Source of the DNA: Paenibacillus sp. NEAU-GSW1 | GTDB lineage: Bacteria; Bacillota; Bacilli; Paenibacillales; Paenibacillaceae | Direction of reading: 5' to 3' | Assembly: GCF_009737085.1 (NCBI RefSeq) | Contig: NZ_WOVL01000015.1 | Location: 59,625-123,624 of the forward strand | DNA: 64,000 nt | Shown: positions 18,080 to 25,440 of the stretch, one piece after another | Numbering within the stretch: the first letter of the stretch is position 1 | Layout: each line of letters opens with the position of its first letter | Notes under the pieces: model-generated | What the model saw: only the letters and a program-made list of their open reading frames with translations | Databases searched by the model: none | Told to the model about the DNA's origin: nothing | Position numbers and translations under genes: made by a program

Positions 18080-18266
18080 CTAGAATACGCCATTCTCGTG
18101 GGGAGACTCCTCTGGAATAGGCTGCCCTACATCCCATAATTCGGCGATGAGTCCGTTGTCGAAGCGGAAAATATGGACGACAGCGCCGCTGGTACGCAGC
18201 CCGCACCTCCCCCGACGAAACATACTGTAAAAAGGATATTGCTTTTTCTTTATTGGAAATGATCAT
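18080..18266 (-). pseudogene. NTF2/SnoaL-like protein with an internal deletion
   Basis: The 5' end has a good site (AAGGAG) and starts MIISNKEKAISFLQYVSSGEVRAAY, the usual N-terminus of SnoaL/NTF2-like proteins. The 3' end, in another frame, reads TSGAVVHIFRFDNGLIAELWDVGQ and stops after NGVF, the usual C-terminal segment. The roughly 60-70 central codons are missing and the two parts are out of frame, so this is a gene collapsed by a deletion. It is convergent with the AraC gene at 17155. Confidence 0.8.
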
Positions 18267-18299
18267 GGCGTTAGCTCCTTTCTTTCTTGCAACTGAATA

Positions 18300-19124
18300 T
18301 CAGTCATCATTTCCTGTGATGAGCGCCATCCTTTTTGCTTCGTTCACAAAGCCGTGGCGTTTCAGTTCTGCGATTAATAGCACATCGGTTTCTTCGAAAG
18401 ACGGGATATCGATATAACTGTTTTCTTGAACATCACGGATATAGGCCAGCTTGCTCTCCAGACTTGATGACTTTAGAAAATCGGTCAATAGAGCCATTAT
18501 CTCCTCATCATCCTCCCCATCCGGCACGACAAACCGTTGGTGTGCCGTTGAACCCGTCAAGGTGCTGACGCCAAGGCCGTTATAAGTATCGACCACACTA
18601 TTTTTTGCACGGTCCGCTTTTAACTGCTGTTTGTAAGACTGGACGCTTGCAAAAGGTTCAATCTGAAAAGTTTCCATAATCCGTTTATAAATATATTGAT
18701 CTTCCGGGCTTACATCTGAAGCCGTATCCTCTTCAGACATCAGTCCAAAAACGCTCTTCTTTGTTATGAGCAGCCTTAAAAAATCGATAAAATGATGTGC
18801 GATCAATGTTGCATGCTTGTCCAATCCGATCGACTCGTATTGAACGATCGGCGCGTTCGCTAGATCATCAATCGTGCTAAACTCCGTTATAAATCCAAAC
18901 GAACATTCAGAAACGGTTGTCGTCGCAAGCAATACCATATCGATAGGCATGTTCTCTTCATCATACTCAGCGTTTTCATCCTCAGGCCAATAATCGAAAG
19001 AAATTCCGATGGAATCAAAAAAGCTTTTTCCTATTTCTTCTTCAATTTCCCTTTCCAGCTCTTCCATCCTCTTGAGTGCTTCAAAAGCAGGATATGCCGA
19101 TTGCCGAATCTTCTTATGCATCAT
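18300..19124 (-). CDS. Uncharacterised acidic cytoplasmic protein
   Basis: 274 aa from ATG 19124 (MMHKKIRQS), chosen because AAGGAG lies five bases ahead; the frame is open 51 more codons upstream. There is no signal or membrane segment. A charged helix EALKRMEELEREIEEEIG is followed by a central SECSFGFITEFSTIDDLANAPIVQYES and HHFIDFLRLL segment that loosely recalls SMI1/KNR4 (SUKH) immunity-type proteins. The C-terminal half is acidic and alpha-helical. I do not recognise the family firmly. The next gene upstream is a small membrane protein in the same direction. Confidence 0.6.
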   Translation of the reverse strand: MMHKKIRQSAYPAFEALKRMEELEREIEEEIGKSFFDSIGISFDYWPEDENAEYDEENMPIDMVLLATTTVSECSFGFITEFSTIDDLANAPIVQYESIGLDKHATLIAHHFIDFLRLLITKKSVFGLMSEEDTASDVSPEDQYIYKRIMETFQIEPFASVQSYKQQLKADRAKNSVVDTYNGLGVSTLTGSTAHQRFVVPDGEDDEEIMALLTDFLKSSSLESKLAYIRDVQENSYIDIPSFEETDVLLIAELKRHGFVNEAKRMALITGNDD

Positions 19125-19248
19125 TCGATCTCCTTGACAAAGATTTTCCCTACTGGTATGAAATATTATTCTCTTTCTAAACTGCCGATCGGTCATCTGA
19201 GTCATATACTTTGGGGTAGTATATTCTGTGCTCGTTGAAGTGTTTTCT

Positions 19249-19659
19249 TCAGTCAGGTCCCTTAATTTCAATTGCATATGATATCGCCTTTTCCCTGCTC
19301 ATAGCCGGCGTTTCATAATACCAATATATAAACAATTTTACTGCGAGTATTGTAATGCATGCAGAAATAATAAAGGAGAAAATAGCAGTTAGACGGCTAT
19401 ATTTCGATTGGAATATACATTTGATATGATACATAAAAAGGACTACTGTAAAACATATCCATATTATTCCGTTTAATCCGATTAAACCATCCCGCAGCCA
19501 GTTTCTTTTTATCTCAATGTCATCAAGCAATGATAAGTAATTATCCATCATCGCCACTGCGGACATATATACTAAAGTGTAGAAAATCCATACAAACCAA
19601 ACGATATTGAGGATAAAGCTTAATGAAATATATTTATAATCAATCCACTTTTTCCGCAA
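19249..19659 (-). CDS. Small membrane protein of unknown function
   Basis: 136 aa with four likely membrane helices (around residues 10-35, 60-78, 90-110 and a final one near INYWYYE). The start is TTG after GGGGCGG, which is a weak site. It lies upstream of, and in the same direction as, the acidic protein at 19124. AT-rich compared with its neighbours. No family recognised; the two may form a small module. Confidence 0.5.
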   Translation of the reverse strand: MRKKWIDYKYISLSFILNIVWFVWIFYTLVYMSAVAMMDNYLSLLDDIEIKRNWLRDGLIGLNGIIWICFTVVLFMYHIKCIFQSKYSRLTAIFSFIISACITILAVKLFIYWYYETPAMSREKAISYAIEIKGPD

Positions 19660-19756
19660 TGGTCCGCCCCATCCCTATAACTAGATCGTTTCAACTGCCT
19701 AGATAATTATATTCACCAGAAAATGTTAATCACCTTGTATCGAATTAATTATAAGT

Positions 19757-19988
19757 TCCTTCTCTTCTGCCGCAATATCCTCATAGAGGTCGGCTATCGG
19801 ATCGCCTTTCGCCTGAATATCAGCTGCTGTAAACGGAACTCACGAAGCGTTCTGATAGAATAACGCATTGTCATGCGACACATACGTATCGCCGAGGCCA
19901 ACGGCCCGCATTTGGTCAGGAGTCGTGTCCTTCGTCAGCTTGTAGACCATGGCTGCATTCATTTCGAGGTGCGCAAATCTTTCTGTAC
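19757..19988 (-). pseudogene. Fragment of a second cotJC copy
   Basis: About 230 bp that closely match the middle of the intact cotJC gene at 20698-20930 (my visual alignment suggests above 90 percent identity). An in-frame stop is present: the codon for Gly in NASGVPFT is TGA here. Both ends of the gene are missing. It is a remnant of a tandem duplication with the intact gene about 940 bp away; the small membrane-protein gene at 20081 lies between the two copies. Confidence 0.88.
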
Positions 19989-20080
19989 ATTAATGATATC
20001 AATAAGTTTTTTCGTTCATATTGAGTGATATAAATAAACGGAAGTTAAGCGTAATGAAATTGTGCTAAAATGAGGACATT

Positions 20081-20461
20081 ATGTATATGGAGTGTGGGCA
20101 AATGAGCTCATTAGTCTTTCTGAAAAAATCAAAAGTAAAATATCTGCTACTACTGTCTTCCTCCGTTGTTACGTTTATTATTCTTTTCCTTTCTTACCTT
20201 TCGTTATTTGGTTTCGAATACGAACATCGTTTCAGGGACGAATACATTGGTCCGAGTCCAGCTTCAAAGTTGATTGGGGTTATAATAGTTATCGGTTACA
20301 TCATAATGACATATATACTAATGTGGTTTTATAATGGGGACATAATTGGAACTTTCTCGAGGCTATCCAGATCATTGTTTAATACCTTTATTATTTTTAC
20401 TGTGGGATGTATATCGAGTCTTCCGATGCTCATCTCTGCTTACTTTTCTCTAATAAGCTGA
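20081..20461 (+). CDS. Small membrane protein of unknown function
   Basis: 126 aa with three hydrophobic helices (about residues 22-45, 63-84 and 98-122). Two starts are possible: ATG 20081 after GAGGACATT, or ATG 20102 after GGAGTGTGGGCAA. AT-rich compared with its neighbours. It lies between the cotJC fragment and intact cotJC and ends at a shared terminator. Family not recognised. Confidence 0.5.
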   Translation: MYMECGQMSSLVFLKKSKVKYLLLLSSSVVTFIILFLSYLSLFGFEYEHRFRDEYIGPSPASKLIGVIIVIGYIIMTYILMWFYNGDIIGTFSRLSRSLFNTFIIFTVGCISSLPMLISAYFSLIS

Positions 20462-20483
20462 CGGAGAACATAGGAGTCCAATC

Positions 20484-20527
20484 AAAAGAGGGTTGCCGGC
20501 ACTAACTGTACCGGCAACCCTCTTTTC
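20484..20527. terminator. Bidirectional terminator between the membrane protein and cotJC
   Basis: AAAAGAGGGTTGCCGG / CCGGCAACCCTCTTTT is a perfect 16-bp stem with A/T runs on both sides, so it can stop transcripts from both directions. Confidence 0.9.
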
Positions 20528-20537
20528 ATTCCCACAC

Positions 20538-21107
20538 TCAATAATAAATCTTCTCGTCCCGCTTCTCCTTTAGGATCTCCACCGCTTCGCGGAAACGCAG
20601 CGAGTGGACGATTTCCCGCTCCCGCAAGTACTTCAAACCATCCTGTAAATCGACGTCATCGGTCATGTCGATGAGCCATTGATACGTCGCTCTTGCCTTC
20701 TCCTCCGCCGCGATATCCTCATAAAGGTCGGCGATCGGATCGCCTTTCGCCTGAATATAGGCTGCTGTAAACGGAACTCCCGAAGCGTTCTGATAGAATA
20801 ACGCATTGTCATGCGACACATACGTATCGCCGAGGCCAACAGCCCTCATTTGGTCAGGAGTCGCATCCTTCGTCAGCTTGTAGACCATGGTTGCAATCAT
20901 TTCGAGGTGCGCAAACTCCTCCGTCCCGATATCTGTCAGCAACCCAATCACTTTATCGGGAATCGTATACCGCTGATTCAAGTACCGCAGCGCCGCAGCA
21001 AGCTCTCCGTCAGCCCCGCCGTACTGCTCAAGCAAAAACTTTGCCATAAGCGGGTCGCATTTGCTGACTCGCACCGGGTATTGCAACTTTTTCTCGTAAA
21101 TCCACAT
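20538..21107 (-). CDS. cotJC: Spore coat protein CotJC (manganese-catalase family)
   Basis: 189 aa, the usual length. Ferritin-like four-helix protein of the non-haem catalase family; iron/manganese-binding Glu and His residues are visible in TDIGTEEFAHLEMIATMVYKL, LYEDIAAEEKARATYQWLI and REREIVHSLRFREAVE. It begins MWIYEKKLQYPVRV as in other CotJC proteins. It is the third gene of cotJABC, separated from cotJB by about 120 bp that contain a pentanucleotide repeat. Made in the mother cell and assembled in the spore coat. Confidence 0.95.
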   Translation of the reverse strand: MWIYEKKLQYPVRVSKCDPLMAKFLLEQYGGADGELAAALRYLNQRYTIPDKVIGLLTDIGTEEFAHLEMIATMVYKLTKDATPDQMRAVGLGDTYVSHDNALFYQNASGVPFTAAYIQAKGDPIADLYEDIAAEEKARATYQWLIDMTDDVDLQDGLKYLREREIVHSLRFREAVEILKEKRDEKIYY

Positions 21108-21165
21108 GCCGGCGTCCTCCTCGCTTTCATGCCGAAGCCTAGCTTACAAACGGGCTTGCTCCCAT

Positions 21166-21222
21166 CCAGTCCAGTCCAGTCCAGTCCAGTTCAGTTCAGT
21201 CCTGTCCTGTCCAATCCATTCC
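21166..21222. repeat. Degenerate pentanucleotide tandem repeat in the cotJ operon
   Basis: About ten consecutive 5-bp units, first CCAGT (about six), then CAGTT/CAGTC, CTGTC, and decaying to CAATC/CATTC. It lies wholly in the cotJB-cotJC gap. The low-complexity block has the look of slipped-strand expansion; a change in copy number would alter the cotJB-cotJC spacing without affecting a reading frame. Confidence 0.85.
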
Positions 21223-21226
21223 ATTC

Positions 21227-21490
21227 TTACACCTGCCACGGCCAAGGCGTGTCGTTCCATTGCCAAGGAGCACCGGAAAAGCTATGTCCGAAGTTATTCA
21301 GCGGACCGTATCTCATTTCGTACTGATGAGCAAGCTGCTGCCTCACCTGCGCGCAATGATTGTACTGCTGTATCGCATTGAAATCGTTCGGGTGGGTATC
21401 GAGATATAGATTCAGCTCGACCAAAACGAAGTCAACCGCCTGCAATTCATGCAGCAGCTTGTAAAATTCCTCATCCATCGTTTTAGTCAC
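21227..21490 (-). CDS. cotJB: Spore coat protein CotJB
   Basis: 87 aa starting at GTG 21490 (six bases after GAGGAGG), with the frame MDEEFYKLLHELQAVDFVLVELNLYLDTHPND typical of CotJB. The first ATG (21478) is four codons later. The C-terminus is rich in Trp and Pro (WQWNDTPWPW). It overlaps the end of cotJA by eight bases, consistent with coupling. Confidence 0.92.
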   Translation of the reverse strand: MTKTMDEEFYKLLHELQAVDFVLVELNLYLDTHPNDFNAIQQYNHCAQVRQQLAHQYEMRYGPLNNFGHSFSGAPWQWNDTPWPWQV

Positions 21491-21728
21491 CGGCTTCCTC
21501 CTCGCTTTCCTCTTTCCGCATGCATTTCGATTCATACGAGCTGTACAAAGCCGGCCATAGCGTACCGTATTTCAAAGCATCATGAGGACTGAACTGCGGC
21601 CAGTTCGGCGGCTGAAACGGTATAAATAATTGGGGCGGCGTACTATAGCTTTTCACACGGATGGGCGGGCAAGGATCAAAAGGACCGACATAAGGCTTGT
21701 AATACCGGATTCCATCGTTCGCGGACAT
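21483..21728 (-). CDS. cotJA: Spore coat-associated protein CotJA
   Basis: 81 aa from ATG 21728, ten bases after GAGGAGG. Pro-rich sequence with PYVGPFDPCPPI and FIPFQPPNWPQFSP, then PHDALKYGTLWPALYSSY, the conserved CotJA end. First gene of cotJABC. The frame is open a further 19 codons upstream without a ribosome site. Confidence 0.93.
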   Translation of the reverse strand: MSANDGIRYYKPYVGPFDPCPPIRVKSYSTPPQLFIPFQPPNWPQFSPHDALKYGTLWPALYSSYESKCMRKEESEEEAGD

Positions 21729-21811
21729 ACGAAAGCCTCCTCTCTTCTGCGCTTCGTTGCAGTATATGAGGAGGCGCTTGGCCAAAAGTACGGTTATCTA
21801 ATAGCTTACTT

Positions 21812-23926
21812 CTAAAAATCCAGCTCGAACAGCCGCGCCGTTCTCGGTTCCGGCAAGCGGACAACAAGCGTTCCCGCTTCCGCATTCCACTGCGAAGACG
21901 TCCCTCTCGTGTCTGCCGGATACGCACAGCGTTGACTTGAAGCTTCCTTGCCTTTAAACGCCGAAAGCGGCAGACGAACCTCTTTCTCCCCTCCGGCAAG
22001 ACGCCAAACGGCAACATATACGCGATTGCCCGCGCGCAGCCCAAAGCTGATCCAGTCATCCTGCTGCTTCGGCAAACCCAGCGGCCAGAACGGCAGCGCT
22101 TCCGGTATATCCGCGCGAATCGTTTTGTAATAATCGAGCGCCTCTTTCACCAGCGCGAGCCGGCGCGGGCTTAACTCCGCCAAATGGCCGCTCTGATGAA
22201 TGCGCAGCAGCAGCGCGTTGACCATATTAAAAATAACTTCCTCATCGTCGCCTTCGCGCAGCGGATACGACCAGATCGCCGATTGTTCCGGCGTGAGCGC
22301 GGCTGGAGAACTCGCAGCGATGCCCGCATATTTAACGTAATCCTCTTGATCGCTCGTCGACTGGATGCTGTGCCGGCTGAGCATCGCATAATCCATGCGC
22401 ATGCCGCCGCTTGAGCAGTTCTCAATAACAAGCTCCGGATAGCGCGCAAATATCCGGTCGAGCCATGCCAAATACGCGCGATTGTGCGCAAGCAGCCCGT
22501 CCCCGACGCTGTCCGCATCGGTTTCCGTGCCGATGCCCGCATTAATGTTGTAGTCCATCTTAATGTAGCCGACGCCATAGTCCTCGACCAGACGGCGAAT
22601 GACTTCATCCGCATGCGCAATCACTTTCGGATTGCGGTAATCGAGCTGGTAGCGGCTGCGGTCTACGACCCGTTTGCCGTGCCGTTTGAAAAACCAGCTG
22701 TCATCGGTCTCCGCCAGCTTAGGGCTTCTTATCCCCATCACTTCAAGCTCCAGCCAAAGACCCGGAATCATCCCTTTGCTCCGAATATAGTCGAGCACAT
22801 ATTTAATGCCTTCCGGAAACCGTTCCGACGACGGAAGCCATTCGCCGACGCCGTCCCACCATTCGCCCGGCGCATACCATCCGGCGTCGATGCAGAAATA
22901 TTCGCTGCCAACTTCTGCGGCCGCATCAATTAGAGGCAGCAGCTTGGCGGTTGTCGGGGAACCCCAAAGACAGTTCATGTAGTCGTTGAAAATAATCCGA
23001 AGCAGCCGATTATCGTCATTCGGCCTGCGAATGCGGCGGCGATAGCTTGTCAACTCGCCGATCGCTTTCTCGAAGCCGCCCTCGGCAACGCCTACCGCAA
23101 CAGGGACAGAGACAAATTGCTCGCCTGGCATCAGCCGCTTCCACCAATGGTTGTCATGCTCCGTCGGGCCGCTGACCAGCAGCGTCAGATGGTCGTATTG
23201 ATCAATGATCTCCCAATGCCAGGAGCCGCTATGCTCAATTTGCCAGAACAGGCTCGTCGCCGTTTCCGTATTCGTCAATACCGCCATCGGAATATGCTCC
23301 GCCGCCGACCACGAACCGGTATTGCTGCATGAAATGCGCTTTGAGCCGCGGTCTTTCATATGCGACATGCCAAGCTCCGGCAGCGTATAGCTGCGCCATT
23401 GCAGCTCGCTTTGCCACCCGTTATGAGGAATATAGACGCTCATTTTTTCGTCGCGGTCCAGCGTCCCTTCTTTCTCGATACCGGTCAAAGCAAACGAAGA
23501 CACATATTCCACTTCCGCTGCTTCCGAGCCTTCGTTGCGAAGAACCGTCCAGCAGCGAACCGTCTTCACGCCGTTATAAAATTGAATATGAAGGTCCGCT
23601 TGCAAGCCCGTGACCGGATCAGCAAGCAATAGCTCCAGCTTTCGTCCTTGCTCATTTCGGCTGTCGTTCATGCCTTCATAAACCATGCGGAGCCCCGGAT
23701 AGGTCGCGCGATGCGTACGGCCGTGATATTCCGCACGGTCCTCGCCGGTCAGCTGAAGCTCCAGCAAACGGAAGCCCGGCTTTTGCTCCTCTGCAATATC
23801 TGCCTCTACTAAAGGACGAGCGCCAAAATGAAGCAGCCGCGCGTCCCCTTCCGCAGTCACTTCTATTTTCAAATAAAGTCCGTTTTCTTCGATATCAATC
23901 ATCATCGACTGCCGTATTCCGTTCAT
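21812..23926 (-). CDS. Alpha-galactosidase, glycoside hydrolase family 36
   Basis: 704 aa from ATG 23926, nine bases after GGAGGG. The beta-sandwich N-terminal half contains GWQSELQWRSYTLPELGM. The TIM barrel shows YFCIDAGWY, GMIPGLWLELEVMG, the nucleophile Asp in GYIKMDYNINAG (about 460) and the general acid Asp in the SSGGMRMDYAMLSRHSIQ / STSDQEDY region. No signal peptide, so it is cytoplasmic. It hydrolyses alpha-1,6-galactosides such as melibiose or raffinose after import. It follows the binding-protein gene at 25301 in the same direction with a hairpin between them. Confidence 0.95.
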   Translation of the reverse strand: MNGIRQSMMIDIEENGLYLKIEVTAEGDARLLHFGARPLVEADIAEEQKPGFRLLELQLTGEDRAEYHGRTHRATYPGLRMVYEGMNDSRNEQGRKLELLLADPVTGLQADLHIQFYNGVKTVRCWTVLRNEGSEAAEVEYVSSFALTGIEKEGTLDRDEKMSVYIPHNGWQSELQWRSYTLPELGMSHMKDRGSKRISCSNTGSWSAAEHIPMAVLTNTETATSLFWQIEHSGSWHWEIIDQYDHLTLLVSGPTEHDNHWWKRLMPGEQFVSVPVAVGVAEGGFEKAIGELTSYRRRIRRPNDDNRLLRIIFNDYMNCLWGSPTTAKLLPLIDAAAEVGSEYFCIDAGWYAPGEWWDGVGEWLPSSERFPEGIKYVLDYIRSKGMIPGLWLELEVMGIRSPKLAETDDSWFFKRHGKRVVDRSRYQLDYRNPKVIAHADEVIRRLVEDYGVGYIKMDYNINAGIGTETDADSVGDGLLAHNRAYLAWLDRIFARYPELVIENCSSGGMRMDYAMLSRHSIQSTSDQEDYVKYAGIAASSPAALTPEQSAIWSYPLREGDDEEVIFNMVNALLLRIHQSGHLAELSPRRLALVKEALDYYKTIRADIPEALPFWPLGLPKQQDDWISFGLRAGNRVYVAVWRLAGGEKEVRLPLSAFKGKEASSQRCAYPADTRGTSSQWNAEAGTLVVRLPEPRTARLFELDF

Positions 23927-23948
23927 CCCGTTTCCCTCCATAAATAGC

Positions 23949-23982
23949 TTCACTCAGCGCCAATAGGCGCTGAGTGAAGGAA
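23949..23982 (-). other. Intercistronic hairpin upstream of the alpha-galactosidase gene
   Basis: CTTCACTCAGCGCC / GGCGCTGAGTGAAG is a perfect 14-bp stem with a 4-base loop. It is not followed by a T run, so it is unlikely to be a strong terminator. It lies six bases after the binding-protein stop and just before the alpha-galactosidase ribosome site. This position suits an RNA-processing or mRNA-stabilising element that lets the binding protein be made in excess. Confidence 0.75.
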
Positions 23983-23987
23983 AGTTA

Positions 23988-25301
23988 TTATTTAGAAGTT
24001 CCGAATTGTACCCAAGCCTTTTGAATTTCCTCGATCGCTTGATCCTTCGATTTGCTGCCGCCGATATAAGCTTGCATCAGCTCGCCGAATTTTTGGTGGA
24101 ACGTATCAAGCGAGTAGTTGACGGAAAGGTCGCCTGCAGCTTCTGTTTTCAGCGCTTCTTCCATCAATCTCGGCATATCCAGCTTCGGAAGCGGAGCGTC
24201 CTTGATTGGAGGAATGACTTTCGCTACGTCAGAGAACCACGATTTGCCGTAATCCGAAGTGTACAGCCAGTTGAAAAATGCAATCGTTTCAGCAGCTACC
24301 TTCGAATCTTTGTTAATGCGAAGCGCTTGGTCGGCGCCGACGATCAGCTTGCTTTGCTCTGCTTTTTCGCTTACAGGATAGCCCGCGATGCCGATTTCAA
24401 TGTCCGGCGTAATTTTTTTGATCGCTTCTTCATCCCATGCGCCCTTACCTGTCATGAATGCCGCTTTGCCAAGCGCAAAGTCGCTGACTTCCGCGTTGCT
24501 GTCGCGCTCCAGCGGTTTGTCCGTGCCGTGCTTAACTGTCAAATCGATGAATTTGAAGAAGTTGTCGTTCAACACCGGATGATCCTTGAATGTTGTTTCG
24601 CCAGCAATAAACTTGTTCACGAGCTCTTTAGGCGTAATGCCTGCATCCTCTGCAGCCGCATCAACGAAGTTTTGGAAAATATGCTTCCATACCCACCACT
24701 CTTTATAAGCGTTAGCGAATGGCGTAATGCCTTTTGCTTCAAGCTTCGCGATTACGTCTTCCATTTGCGCAGTCGTCTTAGGTACTTCGGAAATGCCGGC
24801 GTCTGCAAGCAGCTTTTTGTTGTAAATCATCATCATCAGGTTATTTTTGACCGGCAATCCAAGCACTTTTCCGTCCGAGGACGTCATGTTGATTTTAACC
24901 GCGTCAGTCATTGCCGCTGCAAGCGGCTCATTCGTCAGATCGGCGCTGTATTCGGCAAATGTATCAATATCTCCGCCCGCTGTCGTTTGGAATACGTCCG
25001 GCGTGCTTCCTGCAGCGATTCTCGATTTCAGAACCGTATTGTAATCGGCTTGCATAATTTCAAGATTGATCGTAACGTTTGGTTTTACTTTTTTGTACTC
25101 CGCGATATAAGCGTTGAAAGCTTCCGTGTATTCCGGAGATGCTGTAAACATGTTGATCGTTACCGGCTTGTCACCGCTTTCCGCTCCCTTATTTCCAGTA
25201 CCTGCATCGTTGTTGTCCTTGTTGCCGCATGCTGCCAACGCTCCAGTCGCCATAACAAGACTAAGCGTCAGCGCCGCCATTTTTTTCTTGGACTTAAACA
25301 T
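23988..25301 (-). CDS. Extracellular sugar-binding lipoprotein (SBP family 1)
   Basis: 437 aa. The signal peptide ends at lipobox LAAC (Cys about 26), followed by a Gly/Asn/Asp linker. The binding-protein fold shows FALGKAAFMTGKGAWDEEAI near residue 270 and an aromatic stretch KEWWVWKHIFQNF. It is in the operon of alpha-galactosidase, with the YesN/YesM pair upstream on the same strand and permeases divergent, so it probably binds raffinose-family alpha-galactosides. Confidence 0.93.
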   Translation of the reverse strand: MFKSKKKMAALTLSLVMATGALAACGNKDNNDAGTGNKGAESGDKPVTINMFTASPEYTEAFNAYIAEYKKVKPNVTINLEIMQADYNTVLKSRIAAGSTPDVFQTTAGGDIDTFAEYSADLTNEPLAAAMTDAVKINMTSSDGKVLGLPVKNNLMMMIYNKKLLADAGISEVPKTTAQMEDVIAKLEAKGITPFANAYKEWWVWKHIFQNFVDAAAEDAGITPKELVNKFIAGETTFKDHPVLNDNFFKFIDLTVKHGTDKPLERDSNAEVSDFALGKAAFMTGKGAWDEEAIKKITPDIEIGIAGYPVSEKAEQSKLIVGADQALRINKDSKVAAETIAFFNWLYTSDYGKSWFSDVAKVIPPIKDAPLPKLDMPRLMEEALKTEAAGDLSVNYSLDTFHQKFGELMQAYIGGSKSKDQAIEEIQKAWVQFGTSK

Positions 25302-25440
25302 CGTAATGCCCCCGTTTCCGTAAAGGTTTATCTTTCATGTTGTCATTGTAAATAAAATGATTGTCGATCAAAATGCACTTAAGTGGCTTGTTAAGGGTAA
25401 AAAAGTGGTTTTTGTCCGCGGTTCGCTTTTTTGCTTATTT

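Noticed and set aside
24006..25355. 449-aa plus-strand ORF opposite the second binding protein
   Set aside because: Same artefact: antisense to a real gene, no ribosome site, no domain.
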